From: an uncultured Mollicutes bacterium
GTDB taxonomy: Bacteria; Bacillota_I; Bacilli_A; RFN20; CAG-288
DNA: 64,000 bases
Assembly (NCBI GenBank): GCA_900539865.1
Contig: UQDS01000002.1
Location: forward strand, 62,001-126,000
Reading direction: 5' to 3'
Translations under genes and position numbers: made by a program
Shown: positions 8,651 through 17,831 of the stretch, one piece after another
Layout: every line of letters begins with the position of its first letter
How positions within the stretch are numbered: the stretch's first letter is position 1
The notes under the pieces: generated by a model
What the model saw: the letters and a program-made list of their open reading frames with translations, nothing else
Database searches by the model: none
What the model was told of the DNA's origin: nothing

Positions 8651-8773
8651 ATGGGAAAGAAAAGATTTGAAGCTAGAGGCTTCGCCGATGAATGGGCAGT
8701 CAGAAGAAAGAAGAGACTTGCCAAACAGGCCAAAGCTCAAGCGAAAGCAAAAGCAGAAAAGGTTTCTGCCTAA
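8651..8773 (+). CDS. Very small basic protein (40 aa), unknown
   Basis: An ORF too short for usual gene callers but well supported. It has a strong promoter (8589-8616), a GAGGTG ribosome site eight bases before ATG, a 40-codon reading frame ending in TAA at 8771, and a Rho-independent terminator just after. The protein opens MGKKRFEARGFADEWAV and then has a lysine/alanine-rich helix (RRKKRLAKQAKAQAKAK). The high positive charge suggests binding to RNA, ribosome or DNA, but that is inference; I do not recognise a family. The isolated monocistronic unit implies constitutive and perhaps high expression. Confidence 0.7.
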   Translation: MGKKRFEARGFADEWAVRRKKRLAKQAKAQAKAKAEKVSA

Positions 8774-8794
8774 GCATCTGAATACAGATAAATT

Positions 8795-8819
8795 AACCGC
8801 CTGAAACGGCGGTTTTTTT
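8795..8819 (+). terminator. Terminator of the 40-residue gene
   Basis: Seven-bp stem AACCGCC/GGCGGTT, six-base loop, followed by TTTTTT. Confidence 0.85.
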
Positions 8820-8825
8820 CATTAA

Positions 8826-8860
8826 AAAAAGCAGCTAGAAATTCAATCTAGCTGCTTTTT
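8826..8860 (-). terminator. Terminator of the A1-B1 cassette
   Basis: Stem GCAGCTAGA/TCTAGCTGC with flanking A and T runs, directly after the stop of the 1404-residue gene on the reverse strand. Confidence 0.85.
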
Positions 8861-8862
8861 AT

Positions 8863-11800
8863 TTATTCGTGGAAGAAATAAACGCGATCAGGAGAGTTAT
8901 TTGTAGAAGTGTCTTTTGATGAGGCAGAAACCGTAAGGACAGCAACATCATAATTATCGACAATTGTTATGCCGTTATATTTGTATGTTCCGTGAGGCGT
9001 TGCCGTGATGTTAGAGATTACATATTCCTCTAACTTTTGGATTCTTTCATCTTGTTGAAGCTGATCGATAACGCGATCAAAACGCTGCATTTTTTGTGCT
9101 TTCATTGCATCATCATCCGCGGGTAAATTGATATTTCTATTGAGTTCAAACGAGATGTTGACTGCGATCAAAGAAACAGCTTTGATGTTCATGTTGATGT
9201 TCAACTTCTTCAATTCATGATTTTCATCATAAACGATAGATGCGGTTAATCCAGCTTTACCATTCGGATCAAATTCAACGAGGTTGTCCTTCATCGAAAT
9301 CAATTTTCCAAGACAAGCTGTCATCGTCATCGTTCTGTTTGTTTCGTCATAAGTTGCACTTTGCAAAATAGAGGAATAGTTTCTAGACATCGTCACCGTA
9401 TTCGCACTGCTTTCTGTTCCATTTCCTCCGGTGGAATCATTGATAGCACCATAGACATTTCCTAATATGATGTTTCCAACAGAGATTCCGATGGTGGACA
9501 TACTTTCGATATTGAATACATAAGATAAAATGTAGTAGATGATATTATTCAAAAGTTCTTTTTGAGAAAGTTTACGGATTTCAGCAACACTTTCAGAATA
9601 CTTGATTTGATTAAACCAACTTTCTTCTTTTCTTTCGTAAGTTCTTGTTCGAATTGAGTATGCCTTATCTTCTAAGACAAAGAATTCAACACCATAGAAA
9701 CCATTGTTTTTCCAATAATCCGCATCGATTGCTTTGCTGTTAAACGACAAATATGCAATTGTCTGCTGATCTTGAATATAGACATAACAATTAAAGAAAG
9801 TTTGTAAAGTAGAGAGCTTTAAAGAAGGCAAGAAATCTAAAGCCATATCGAGCTTAAGATGACCGGAAAGATCAAAGAAATGATGTTCAGTTGTAGTAAT
9901 CAAACATTGTGTAAGCAAATCAAATCCTTTTGAATCAACGAAATTTGCTTTTGTTTCGTCGTTGTAAGGCATTATTGTTGGAAGCTTTGTAGAATCATAA
10001 GCAGAGAGCTTAATTGTCGCTTGAATGTGGAAAGCAGAGATATGACCATCGGCAGTAACTTCAGCAAGCTTGTTGTTTTCATCAAAACGGAAGGTTAATT
10101 TTTCGCTGCGACCCGAATGATCATTTTCATCTAATAAGTGACTAGAAAATTCTAAATATAATGTCTTGTCAGTGATACGTATCTCTTTGATGTTCTCATT
10201 TGTGAGGATAGAGAGATCTTTGTTGACAAAGGCATCGATAATAGGCATACCGGTAGAAATAGCTTTTGCTGTATTGAAATAATTTTTCAAATACTGATAC
10301 AAGAGATTGTTCGGATTGTTTCCTACCGATACAACACGATCGTAAATAGAGAAAATATCTCTGTTCTTAAGCAATAAATGCATCGTTGCAGGATCGCTTA
10401 CTTGTTCATCCAAACTTGTGAACTCTGCAATTGTCTGACCATTGTTATAGTCGCCGTTATATTCAAAGAGAATGCGATGATCGGTGTAATTTGCATAAGG
10501 ATCTGTTGTAGTATTTTCTCCTGTATTTCCATTCATCGGAACAACATTCGCTTTACCGTCTTTTGGTTGATATAAATGAAGTGTACCGCCAAGTGTAGGA
10601 GCACCTTGGATGCTGTTATCTACTTGACAATCTCCTGTTAAAGCAAGGAGTTCGTTTTCGGTTTGTGTCAAATTGTCCTGTTGATAGACAGAACCATCAA
10701 GCTCAAGACCAAAAGTCTTAAAGTCTGTCGGTAAATCGTAAAAACCTTTAATGATTTGACTGACATTACTCATCTCATAATAAAGAGCTTCTTGCTCGGG
10801 GGTAAGTTTAAAGTCAGAGAAAGAATCGTTTAAGCTTAAAGCAAAATCGACATTGTAATTTTGATAACTCAAGCCGCGTATGGTTAACCCGGTAAGAGCA
10901 TCCGCGTTCGTATCTAATTCTAAAGCGACAGATTTGACTTTATCTTTCAACGACGTTTCTGCCAAAATGTAAGGTAGATTTAATTCAAGGAATAACTTGT
11001 TAGGGTCTTGATTGTTTTTGTCAATTTTAACGATTTCTTCTAGATGAGTTAACGAATAATCTTCACTCATTTTTCCGAAAAGGTGATCGATAAATGCAGT
11101 AGATTGGAAATAAGTCAACAAATCATTGACACCATCAAGAGAAGAAGAGATTCCTTGATCGCTCAGAATTTGATTAAGAACTTCATAAACAGAAGCCATG
11201 CCTTGATTACTGATTTTTTGGTGCATGAATTGATCGAGAGAAAAATAGAGTATGTTCTGTTGATAATTAGCAACAATATTGTGATCTACGCCGCTTAAAT
11301 TGGTATCGAAGGTAAGTTTGTAAGCACCGTAATTTTTGTTTTCGCTTGTGACATCAAACTGAGTCATATCAGCGGATAATTCACCAGAACCAGCAAGGAT
11401 TTGACCTTTTTCATCCGCGATATTGATGTTGTACTTTGTGTTGAATCTTTTTTCGTGAATCAATTTAGAAACAGTATCGAATAAAGGGACAATTCCTTGA
11501 TAGTCTTTAAATGTGTTTAATTCTTCTTTTGCTTTATCTAAGCTGATTTTTTCTTCTGGATTTACAGTTGCACTAAAGTCAAAGATATAACTTTGATAAT
11601 GAAGATTGAGCAATTCGATATAAAATCCGTTCGATATATCTGTAGTGACATCTAAAAGTTTTATCGTAAGATCATAATCTCCAAGTCCAAAGAGGTTTGC
11701 GTTGATAACGATTTGGACACCATTTGCTAAGAAATCAAATGAACGCACATGTTCTTTGATTGCATTCAAGTCTCCTTGGCGTATTTTATCTAAATCAATT

Positions 11801-13077
11801 TTGCTCAAAATAATATCAACAATGTCTGTGGTTTGATTAAGGTTGATATTGCTACCATTGGCATTCATCTCATTTGAGATACGGGTGAACAAATCGGCGA
11901 GCGTTTGATTGCTCATTTTACCTTTCAAGAGATTGTTCAATTGTAAGTAGATATTATTGTCGCGATATAATGCATAAACATCATTAGATAAACGCTGATT
12001 GACATAATGTTTCAAATCGATTTGATAAGTACCTTTGCTCAAATCGCGTTCAACAGTGGACAAATCCCCTTTTAAAGTACCAACAAATTCTTGTTGATGA
12101 ATGTTATTGGTCTCATCACGGAATTGAATAGCATAATCAGCTTTAAAGTTTTTCTTATCTACCAGTTTGGCAACAGTGGTACAAAGATTAGATGTTGTTT
12201 CTGTCATATCCTGATAAAGTTTCTTTTGGGCATCACTTAAACCTTCATACAAAGAGGAAGCATTCAAATTAATTCCGAAAGAATCAAAAGAAACACGATA
12301 AGTAGAATTAATTTCGATGCCATCAGCCCCTGTTTTAATACCGATAAGATTGTTATCGTTATCAGAGGAAAGGATGACAATCGGGTTAGCAATTGTCACG
12401 GGCAAATTCAACTCGTTCAAGATATCTGTAAGATTTAATGTGTAGTCATAACCATAAGAAGTTGGTGTTTGCAAGGCGTTATTTCCTAAATCCATAGCTT
12501 TGCCGACAAGATCCTCTATATTTACATTTTCAAAAATTCCACCAATAGTTGATCCAATATCCGGAACTTCGACGCCAACTGCAGTTAATAAAGGCAAAAC
12601 ACCTGCAATTGTCTGCGGTGCATTAAACGCAAAATTCTTATTCTCGTATGTTAAATAAGCGGTGCTGTTTTCAAAAACAGCATCGATATTTTCATTAATG
12701 TTTTGATACTGAACATTAATTTTTGTTTTTAATTTTAAATCAGCGACGTTCTTACTGCTTAACAAATCAGAAAGATCCATATCAAAATCTGTCAATGACA
12801 ACTTAATATCACTGACTCCTGTCTGTGAAAGTGTAAAGTTGAAACTTGGAGCGATTATTTGTTGTGTATTGACAAGCTTTGTGGCTAATTTTGAGAAAGT
12901 CGGTTCCTCATCAACGCTTTCTTCTGGAACAAAAATATCACTTGTTCCATCTCCGCCGTTTTCCTGTGGAATATTAGGCTTAACTGGATCGACAATGTCA
13001 TGCACTAAATAAGCGCCCGTTCCACCTATACCTAACGATAAGAAACTGACTAATGTATAAATGACCCAATTTTTCAT
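8863..13077 (-). CDS. Giant membrane-anchored repeat protein B1 (1404 aa), unknown
   Basis: Not assignable to a known family. One N-terminal membrane segment (residues 4-25, SFLSLGIGGTGAYLV) is followed by a short acidic linker and about 1,330 extracytoplasmic residues. I can see about five diverged units of roughly 235 residues (near 62-300, 300-530, 530-765, 765-1045, 1045-1335). Each has a strand-turn signature such as YALYRDNNIYLQLNN, ANYQQNILYFSLDQF or QDQQTIAYLSFNS, and the unit borders carry a charged helix (LSDAQKKLYQDM, LTPEQEALYYEM). The pattern is beta-rich and might be a LolA/LppX-type lipid-binding fold, but that is a guess. The start ATG overlaps the stop of A1 (ATGA), so translation is coupled. 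B2 is a shorter paralogue with two units. Confidence 0.85.
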   Translation of the reverse strand: MKNWVIYTLVSFLSLGIGGTGAYLVHDIVDPVKPNIPQENGGDGTSDIFVPEESVDEEPTFSKLATKLVNTQQIIAPSFNFTLSQTGVSDIKLSLTDFDMDLSDLLSSKNVADLKLKTKINVQYQNINENIDAVFENSTAYLTYENKNFAFNAPQTIAGVLPLLTAVGVEVPDIGSTIGGIFENVNIEDLVGKAMDLGNNALQTPTSYGYDYTLNLTDILNELNLPVTIANPIVILSSDNDNNLIGIKTGADGIEINSTYRVSFDSFGINLNASSLYEGLSDAQKKLYQDMTETTSNLCTTVAKLVDKKNFKADYAIQFRDETNNIHQQEFVGTLKGDLSTVERDLSKGTYQIDLKHYVNQRLSNDVYALYRDNNIYLQLNNLLKGKMSNQTLADLFTRISNEMNANGSNINLNQTTDIVDIILSKIDLDKIRQGDLNAIKEHVRSFDFLANGVQIVINANLFGLGDYDLTIKLLDVTTDISNGFYIELLNLHYQSYIFDFSATVNPEEKISLDKAKEELNTFKDYQGIVPLFDTVSKLIHEKRFNTKYNINIADEKGQILAGSGELSADMTQFDVTSENKNYGAYKLTFDTNLSGVDHNIVANYQQNILYFSLDQFMHQKISNQGMASVYEVLNQILSDQGISSSLDGVNDLLTYFQSTAFIDHLFGKMSEDYSLTHLEEIVKIDKNNQDPNKLFLELNLPYILAETSLKDKVKSVALELDTNADALTGLTIRGLSYQNYNVDFALSLNDSFSDFKLTPEQEALYYEMSNVSQIIKGFYDLPTDFKTFGLELDGSVYQQDNLTQTENELLALTGDCQVDNSIQGAPTLGGTLHLYQPKDGKANVVPMNGNTGENTTTDPYANYTDHRILFEYNGDYNNGQTIAEFTSLDEQVSDPATMHLLLKNRDIFSIYDRVVSVGNNPNNLLYQYLKNYFNTAKAISTGMPIIDAFVNKDLSILTNENIKEIRITDKTLYLEFSSHLLDENDHSGRSEKLTFRFDENNKLAEVTADGHISAFHIQATIKLSAYDSTKLPTIMPYNDETKANFVDSKGFDLLTQCLITTTEHHFFDLSGHLKLDMALDFLPSLKLSTLQTFFNCYVYIQDQQTIAYLSFNSKAIDADYWKNNGFYGVEFFVLEDKAYSIRTRTYERKEESWFNQIKYSESVAEIRKLSQKELLNNIIYYILSYVFNIESMSTIGISVGNIILGNVYGAINDSTGGNGTESSANTVTMSRNYSSILQSATYDETNRTMTMTACLGKLISMKDNLVEFDPNGKAGLTASIVYDENHELKKLNINMNIKAVSLIAVNISFELNRNINLPADDDAMKAQKMQRFDRVIDQLQQDERIQKLEEYVISNITATPHGTYKYNGITIVDNYDVAVLTVSASSKDTSTNNSPDRVYFFHE

Positions 13078-14171
13078 TCTTCACCTCCTTCTTGTTTCGG
13101 AAGTAATTGAAAACCGGCAAATGTCGGCTCATTTACTAAGGGAAGATTAATGGTCACACCATTGAAGGTGTTGTTATCGCTATAGAAATAATATTGCTTA
13201 ATTTCAGATGTCGTGTCTGCAGAAATGACACCGGTGTCAGCATCATAACGGTCCATAAAGTTAGAAGATAGTGGATTAAGTTGAGCATCAAAATCAAATG
13301 TTAAAACACATTCCGAAAACTTTGGACGACGCGCTAAATCACCAGTTGATTTCATTTGCACTGCATAGTAAGAAACAGAATAAGGTTTTCCAATTACATC
13401 TAAATCGATAGTTACCTTATATCCTTCTTCTACTTTTTCAACAGACGTTTTACTGTTCTCACCCTGTGGTTTCACAGTGTCTTTGGTGAGATTATATATC
13501 AAAGCCCCATTGCGAACAAATTTTTGTTTTTCTTGGCTTTGTTCATATTCTTCTTTATCAAAACTAAGAAACTTCTCTGGGATAGGGTTATCATTATCCG
13601 CGTCAGAAGAGACACAAAAATAATTTCCAGTGTTAAGTTTTCCGTAAGTTTGGATAAAACTATCATACGTGTATTCTTTGACTTTCGTTTTTGCCCAATC
13701 CGTTGCGCGAGACGCCTCATATCCATGGATGACTTTATTCTGTCTATCCTCATAATAACGATCGGCTGCATGGACAAAACTTGAATCAGACTCTTTCTGA
13801 TGGAAGAAGCCTTCGGGGGTATTATAAGTTGTGCTTATAATTGTTTGATTTACTTTTGTAAATCCGGCGCTTGCTAGAGCGTTGCCTTGACCAACAACAA
13901 GTGAATATTTTTTGGATGTAAAAATATCAAAGGCATAATTAACAATATCGTGTGGTGGAATTGTAGAAACTAAAGTGTCATTTTTTAACGCCTCTTCCAC
14001 CAATTTATTACGATGGGCGATAGATCCAAGAGAAGATCCTCCCGCCGGCCCAGCAATAACTTCATCAGGAGCTTTGTTGAAAATATCATATAAATAGTAG
14101 CCGGCACCACTGCCAATCAAAAGGAAGAGAACCGAAAGAGAGCTGATGGTGATCACAAACTTTTTATCCAT
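13074..14171 (-). CDS. Membrane-anchored protein A1 (365 aa), partner of B1, unknown
   Basis: No known domain recognised. One N-terminal membrane helix (residues 5-28) is followed by a soluble extracytoplasmic region. It is clearly homologous to A2 at 16042: shared stretches include VGQGNALA/IGQGNAVA, TTYNTPEGFF/ATYNTPNGFF, ADRYYE, IQTYGKL/IQTFGKL, PIPEKFL, LIYNL and VQMKSTG, all in the same order. The strong conservation of VQMKSTG and YNTP-GFF suggests functional sites. The gene has its own upstream region of 323 bp with a plausible promoter, and ends in an ATGA overlap with B1. The A and B proteins probably act together at the cell surface. Confidence 0.85.
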   Translation of the reverse strand: MDKKFVITISSLSVLFLLIGSGAGYYLYDIFNKAPDEVIAGPAGGSSLGSIAHRNKLVEEALKNDTLVSTIPPHDIVNYAFDIFTSKKYSLVVGQGNALASAGFTKVNQTIISTTYNTPEGFFHQKESDSSFVHAADRYYEDRQNKVIHGYEASRATDWAKTKVKEYTYDSFIQTYGKLNTGNYFCVSSDADNDNPIPEKFLSFDKEEYEQSQEKQKFVRNGALIYNLTKDTVKPQGENSKTSVEKVEEGYKVTIDLDVIGKPYSVSYYAVQMKSTGDLARRPKFSECVLTFDFDAQLNPLSSNFMDRYDADTGVISADTTSEIKQYYFYSDNNTFNGVTINLPLVNEPTFAGFQLLPKQEGGEE

Positions 14172-14210
14172 AATATTTTCTGTTTTCTTTCTATTTTTCT
14201 ATATCAATAA

Positions 14211-14235
14211 ATAGTTAAAACATATGTTTAACTAT
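14211..14235. repeat. Near-perfect palindrome upstream of A1
   Basis: ATAGTTAAAACAT and ATGTTTAACTAT are inverted copies differing by one base. It lies between the candidate promoter and the A1 start, so it could be an operator or an RNA hairpin in the 5' leader. Confidence 0.4.
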
Positions 14236-14242
14236 AAATTTA

Positions 14243-14271
14243 AGAATATATGAGAATTTCTATTTGGTCAA
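14243..14271 (-). promoter_or_regulatory. Candidate promoter of the A1-B1 cassette
   Basis: On the reverse strand TTGACC (14266-14271) is 17 bp from TATTCT (14243-14248), about 72 bp upstream of the A1 start. Confidence 0.5.
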
Positions 14272-14494
14272 ATGTTTCATAAGCAAACTATCATTTTTTT
14301 ATTCTATTTTGATATTTTGTTATATAATTTTTTACTTTTTGCAAAAAATTCTTACAAATAATAGATGTTTCAAAGAAAATGAACACTTACAGAATTTAAA
14401 ACTTGTCCAATTTTCATTTTTTTAGGTTTTTTCTGTCACGATAAAAAACATGACAATGAAATTGATTCTTAACGACAAGCCTCATACAAAATTG

Positions 14495-16045
14495 TTAAAA
14501 GCGAGACAATTCATCTTCTGTTTTAGACAACACAATTTTATCTACAGGGTCAAGAATATAAACAGTCTTGCGAGTATCTTTTTGAGCAGTTATACGATTA
14601 ACAGTGATTTTCATTTTAGGATTTTCAGCAGTTCCTTCTCTTTCGAGAATTATCGTAAATTCCAAATCACCGAGATTCATGTTTTTAGTATCAAATTGCA
14701 GTAAAATTGAATTTTGAGTGTACTGAACCTGTGAAATAGACGCTTTATAAAGGAGATACAAATCCTCAAAAATACGTTTGATATCGCCACTAGCAAAATC
14801 AATTTTATCTAAAATACCACCAGATTGCGTTGATTCTTTTCCAAAAATACCACCTATGATTTCAATAATTTTATGAATGTTTTCACTCAATTTACCAATG
14901 TTGAGTTTGAAATGAAGCCAATCATTATGGCTAAAATAAAGCATTTCTTGACGATATAAAGCATAAATATTTTTTGTATTCTTTCCCTCAACACTTTCAT
15001 CGGCAGTTATTTCAAAAACACCGGTATCCAAGTTATTGCCATCCGCAGATAAATCTCCTTTAATTGTACCGATTGTTTCTTTCTTTTTTAACGTGTCCGA
15101 AACATCAAAAGATTCGCTGACAGAAGAAAAAGAGATTTCAAAATTTTTAGACTCTAACAATTGCGTAATAATCGTAAACACATGACTGTTAAATTCTGTC
15201 ATATCAACATATTTTGATGTCTCGTCTTCCGATAGAGGCACATATGCGGATTCATAAATAGGAGTGAAATCACAGTTTACTTTCACTTGATAGAGATTGT
15301 TGATGCTTATACCATCATCGATGGTATGAACGGCGGCCAAATTGAAATCAAGATCAGTTAAAATTTCTAATTTGAAATTTGAAAAAGGAAGTTGTAGTAC
15401 ATTTGAATAATAAGTAAAATCGATCAAAAAAGAATAGCTATTTTCGGTTTTCGTCTCTATGACAAACTCTTCTAACATTTCTAAGTTGGAAATGATTTCA
15501 TCTACTGTGATTTTAGAAATAAGGTTTTCTATTAGAGTTGGATTAGGAAGAGGAATTCCAACAGCAGTTAATATGGGAAGTATAGAATCAATTGTTTCTG
15601 AAGTTTTCGTGCAAATGTAATTTGATTCATTAGAAAAGTATAAAAACTCATTTTGTGAGGCAAAGTTAAAGGACTCATCAACAACATCGTTGCTGATGTG
15701 AAAAGTTCCTTTCGCCTGTGGCGCTTTTAATTGAAATAGTGGTTCGAGATTGATATCCAAATCAGAAAAAGTAAATTCGAAATCTTCATTTTCATTATTA
15801 CTCAAAGTAACTTTAGAGGACTCTGACTTCAGTTGTTGCATCGTCAAAGCTTTATTGATAAACTTCCCAAAATTAGATTGCACGGTTCCACTTTCCCTTG
15901 GAACAAAGCCCTCCATTCCTGTTTGGTCTGAAGGAAGTGAGTCCCCTTGTTTTCTTTCAACTATATCGATTGCTACATAAGATCCCACTCCGCTTAATAA
16001 AAGAGTAGAAGCGCTGATGATTGCATACAAAATACTACGTTTCAT
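14495..16045 (-). CDS. Membrane-anchored repeat protein B2 (516 aa), unknown
   Basis: Paralogue of B1. It has one N-terminal membrane helix (residues 5-27, ASTLLLSGVGSYVAIDI, aligned with the B1 anchor) and then about 490 extracytoplasmic residues forming two units (roughly 55-285 and 285-516). Both units line up with units 1 and 2 of B1: the shared stretches include ILPILTAVGIPLP (B1 VLPLLTAVGVEVP), GTIKGDLS (B1 GTLKGDLS) and YALYRQEMLYFS. The protein ends where B1 unit 2 ends, so B1 looks like the same protein with three more units. The start ATG overlaps the A2 stop by four bases. No function is known; low predicted complexity in places could reflect fast evolution. Confidence 0.85.
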   Translation of the reverse strand: MKRSILYAIISASTLLLSGVGSYVAIDIVERKQGDSLPSDQTGMEGFVPRESGTVQSNFGKFINKALTMQQLKSESSKVTLSNNENEDFEFTFSDLDINLEPLFQLKAPQAKGTFHISNDVVDESFNFASQNEFLYFSNESNYICTKTSETIDSILPILTAVGIPLPNPTLIENLISKITVDEIISNLEMLEEFVIETKTENSYSFLIDFTYYSNVLQLPFSNFKLEILTDLDFNLAAVHTIDDGISINNLYQVKVNCDFTPIYESAYVPLSEDETSKYVDMTEFNSHVFTIITQLLESKNFEISFSSVSESFDVSDTLKKKETIGTIKGDLSADGNNLDTGVFEITADESVEGKNTKNIYALYRQEMLYFSHNDWLHFKLNIGKLSENIHKIIEIIGGIFGKESTQSGGILDKIDFASGDIKRIFEDLYLLYKASISQVQYTQNSILLQFDTKNMNLGDLEFTIILEREGTAENPKMKITVNRITAQKDTRKTVYILDPVDKIVLSKTEDELSRF

Positions 16046-17277
16046 CTTTTCACCTCCACATCAATGCCTGATAACAAATCAAAACCCTTAAAATACATCT
16101 CGTCAATTTTAGGAATATTCACATCGACAAAACCATTTCCGTTAACAAACCTTGCATTATTACTTGTGAAGTAATACTGGTCTAAATCACAACTAATATC
16201 AGCCATAATAACGCTTTTTAACGCTTTATATTCATCGTGAAAATGAGAAGAAATTAAATTTAGTTGATTGTCCAAACGGAATGTAAGAATACTCTTTAAA
16301 TAAGTGGGCAAAGAGGACAAACCGCCTGTAGATTTCATTTGAACTTGAGAAAAACCTATCCCGTAATTGTTTTGCACATCCATTTCAATTTGTATTTCAT
16401 ATCCGTATTTCGTCGTGTTGAATCTATTTGCATCCGAATACTTTAATACAGTATTTTCATCAAGATTATAAATTAATGAACCATTTACTTTATGCTTTGT
16501 TTTTTCATTGCTCTGATTGTAAACAGCTTCATTATCTGTTAAAAACTTTTCTGGTATCGGTCTGTTTTCTTCCGGTAAAGAATCAACGCAATAGTAAATT
16601 CCTTTTCCTAATTTTCCAAACGTTTGTATATAATCGTCATAACTATAAATATGATTTGATGAGGAATTTTTCCAATCTTCCGGTTTTGCATATTCATAAG
16701 CTTCAACACTTTTCAACGAAACGTTTTCGTAATAGCGATCAGCTGTATTTACAAGAGAAGAAGATGATGTTTTTTGATTAAAAAAACCATTTGGTGTGTT
16801 ATATGTAGCAGCTTGAATTTTTTGATCAATTTGGATAGGACCCGTTTTTGCAACAGCGTTTCCTTGTCCAATAATAATGTTGTATTTTGTTTTAGCAAAG
16901 TTATCAAAGGCGTAATTTAACAATTGATACGTTTTTAGAGAATAATCTTCAAGCAATGTTCCTTTTTCTAAGGACTGTTGTATTTGTTGAACATCATAGC
17001 CACTATTAGACTCATTTGGTTTTGATACGGGTTTGTTATTATTATGGTGTGTTTGAATGTATATCTGATAACCAGAAAAGCAACCTACTAAGGAGAATAC
17101 AAGCACACAAGCAACACCGCCTAGAACGCGGCGTGTAACACTATCATTACGGCGCTTCACGCCGTTTTGATCTTCGATCTGTAGTTGGGTTTCTTCGAGT
17201 CTTACCTCTTTCTGAGAATAATTAAAAAGACCAAAGGTAAGTATTTCGTAATTTCGCTTGTTTTTATTTGGTTCCAT
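16042..17277 (-). CDS. Membrane-anchored protein A2 (411 aa), partner of B2, unknown
   Basis: Paralogue of A1, with the same order of conserved stretches (YNTPNGFF, ADRYYEN, IQTFGKL, PIPEKFL, LIYNLDEN, VQMKSTGG). It differs by a cytoplasmic N-terminal extension of about 50 residues, rich in charged and polar residues, before the single membrane helix (51-74). The helix contains LVGC, which looks like a lipobox, but its distance from the N-terminus makes lipidation unlikely. AAGGTG precedes the ATG. The extension could contact cytoplasmic partners, a feature A1 lacks. Function unknown. Confidence 0.85.
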   Translation of the reverse strand: MEPNKNKRNYEILTFGLFNYSQKEVRLEETQLQIEDQNGVKRRNDSVTRRVLGGVACVLVFSLVGCFSGYQIYIQTHHNNNKPVSKPNESNSGYDVQQIQQSLEKGTLLEDYSLKTYQLLNYAFDNFAKTKYNIIIGQGNAVAKTGPIQIDQKIQAATYNTPNGFFNQKTSSSSLVNTADRYYENVSLKSVEAYEYAKPEDWKNSSSNHIYSYDDYIQTFGKLGKGIYYCVDSLPEENRPIPEKFLTDNEAVYNQSNEKTKHKVNGSLIYNLDENTVLKYSDANRFNTTKYGYEIQIEMDVQNNYGIGFSQVQMKSTGGLSSLPTYLKSILTFRLDNQLNLISSHFHDEYKALKSVIMADISCDLDQYYFTSNNARFVNGNGFVDVNIPKIDEMYFKGFDLLSGIDVEVKR

Positions 17278-17350
17278 AATACACCTTTCGTTGTATCATT
17301 TTCTCGATACATACATCTCTTTAAAAGGTTATAAAGTAATCTCTATCTAA

Positions 17351-17356
17351 ATTATA
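17351..17356 (-). promoter_or_regulatory. Candidate -10 element for the A2-B2 cassette
   Basis: TATAAT on the reverse strand 75 bp upstream of the A2 start, in a 170-bp spacer. No good -35 box is visible, so support is limited. Confidence 0.35.
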
Positions 17357-17403
17357 TAAAATCCCATCCAAAATTACATAACATTTAATAATAGTAAAAT
17401 ATA

Positions 17404-17436
17404 AAAAGAGAAAGTGCATTTCTGCCTTTCCCTTTT
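17404..17436 (-). terminator. Possible terminator after the 2-TM gene
   Basis: Eleven-bp stem AAAAGGGAAAG/CTTTCTCTTTT with one G-T pair, read on the reverse strand. The trailing T run is short. It would separate the upstream pair of genes from the A2-B2 transcript. Confidence 0.5.
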
Positions 17437-17448
17437 AAATGATGCAAT

Positions 17449-17808
17449 TTATTTATCTTCCGATTCCATGAGAATCTTCATTCTCTCTTCACGACGGCGT
17501 TGTTTTGCCTCTAATTCTGCCGCTTTAGCAGTATAAGAGAAGACAACAATGAGAATGCCTATCATCGCAATAATCATTGCAACAGTCCCTACAATTCGGA
17601 AGTCCATAACGCCTTGCATTTTGAAGAATGCCGCAAAGGATTTCTGCAATTCGTACAACGGGTTGGTAGAAAGCTTTCCAACGTTGAAAGCACAAATGCC
17701 TAAGATAGCAAACACTAATCCAGTGATCCAAAGAAAGCCGAAGATGCAATACCAAACAATCTCACCTTTGAAAATTTTTCTATGACTCTTTTTAACTTTT
17801 TCTTCCAT
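17449..17808 (-). CDS. Small two-helix membrane protein, unknown
   Basis: 119 residues from the ATG at 17808, chosen because AAGGAG sits 12 bases upstream; the in-frame ATG at 17820 directly abuts that site. It has a lysine-rich N-terminus, membrane helices at about 19-44 (WYCIFGFLWITGLVFAILGI) and 73-93 (VGTVAMIIAMIGILIVVFSY), and a highly charged C-terminal helix (AELEAKQRRREERMKILME) that is probably cytoplasmic. No family recognised. It lies a few bases after the 296-residue gene and is probably co-transcribed with it, upstream of the A-B cassettes on the same strand. Confidence 0.75.
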   Translation of the reverse strand: MEEKVKKSHRKIFKGEIVWYCIFGFLWITGLVFAILGICAFNVGKLSTNPLYELQKSFAAFFKMQGVMDFRIVGTVAMIIAMIGILIVVFSYTAKAAELEAKQRRREERMKILMESEDK

Positions 17809-17831
17809 GATATAACTCATCTCCTTTTAAA

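Larger units (their letters stand above)
14172..14494. other. Intergenic region between the two A-B cassettes
   Basis: 323 bp, strongly AT-rich, without a convincing gene on either strand. It holds a candidate reverse-strand promoter (14243-14271) and a near-palindrome (14211-14235) for A1-B1. Near the B2 end there is a weak hairpin (TGTCATG/CGTGACA at about 14434-14455) lacking a U run. Confidence 0.6.

Noticed and set aside
16042..17277. LVGC in A2 read as a lipobox
   Set aside because: It lies about 65 residues from the start, too far for a lipoprotein signal; a transmembrane anchor is simpler.
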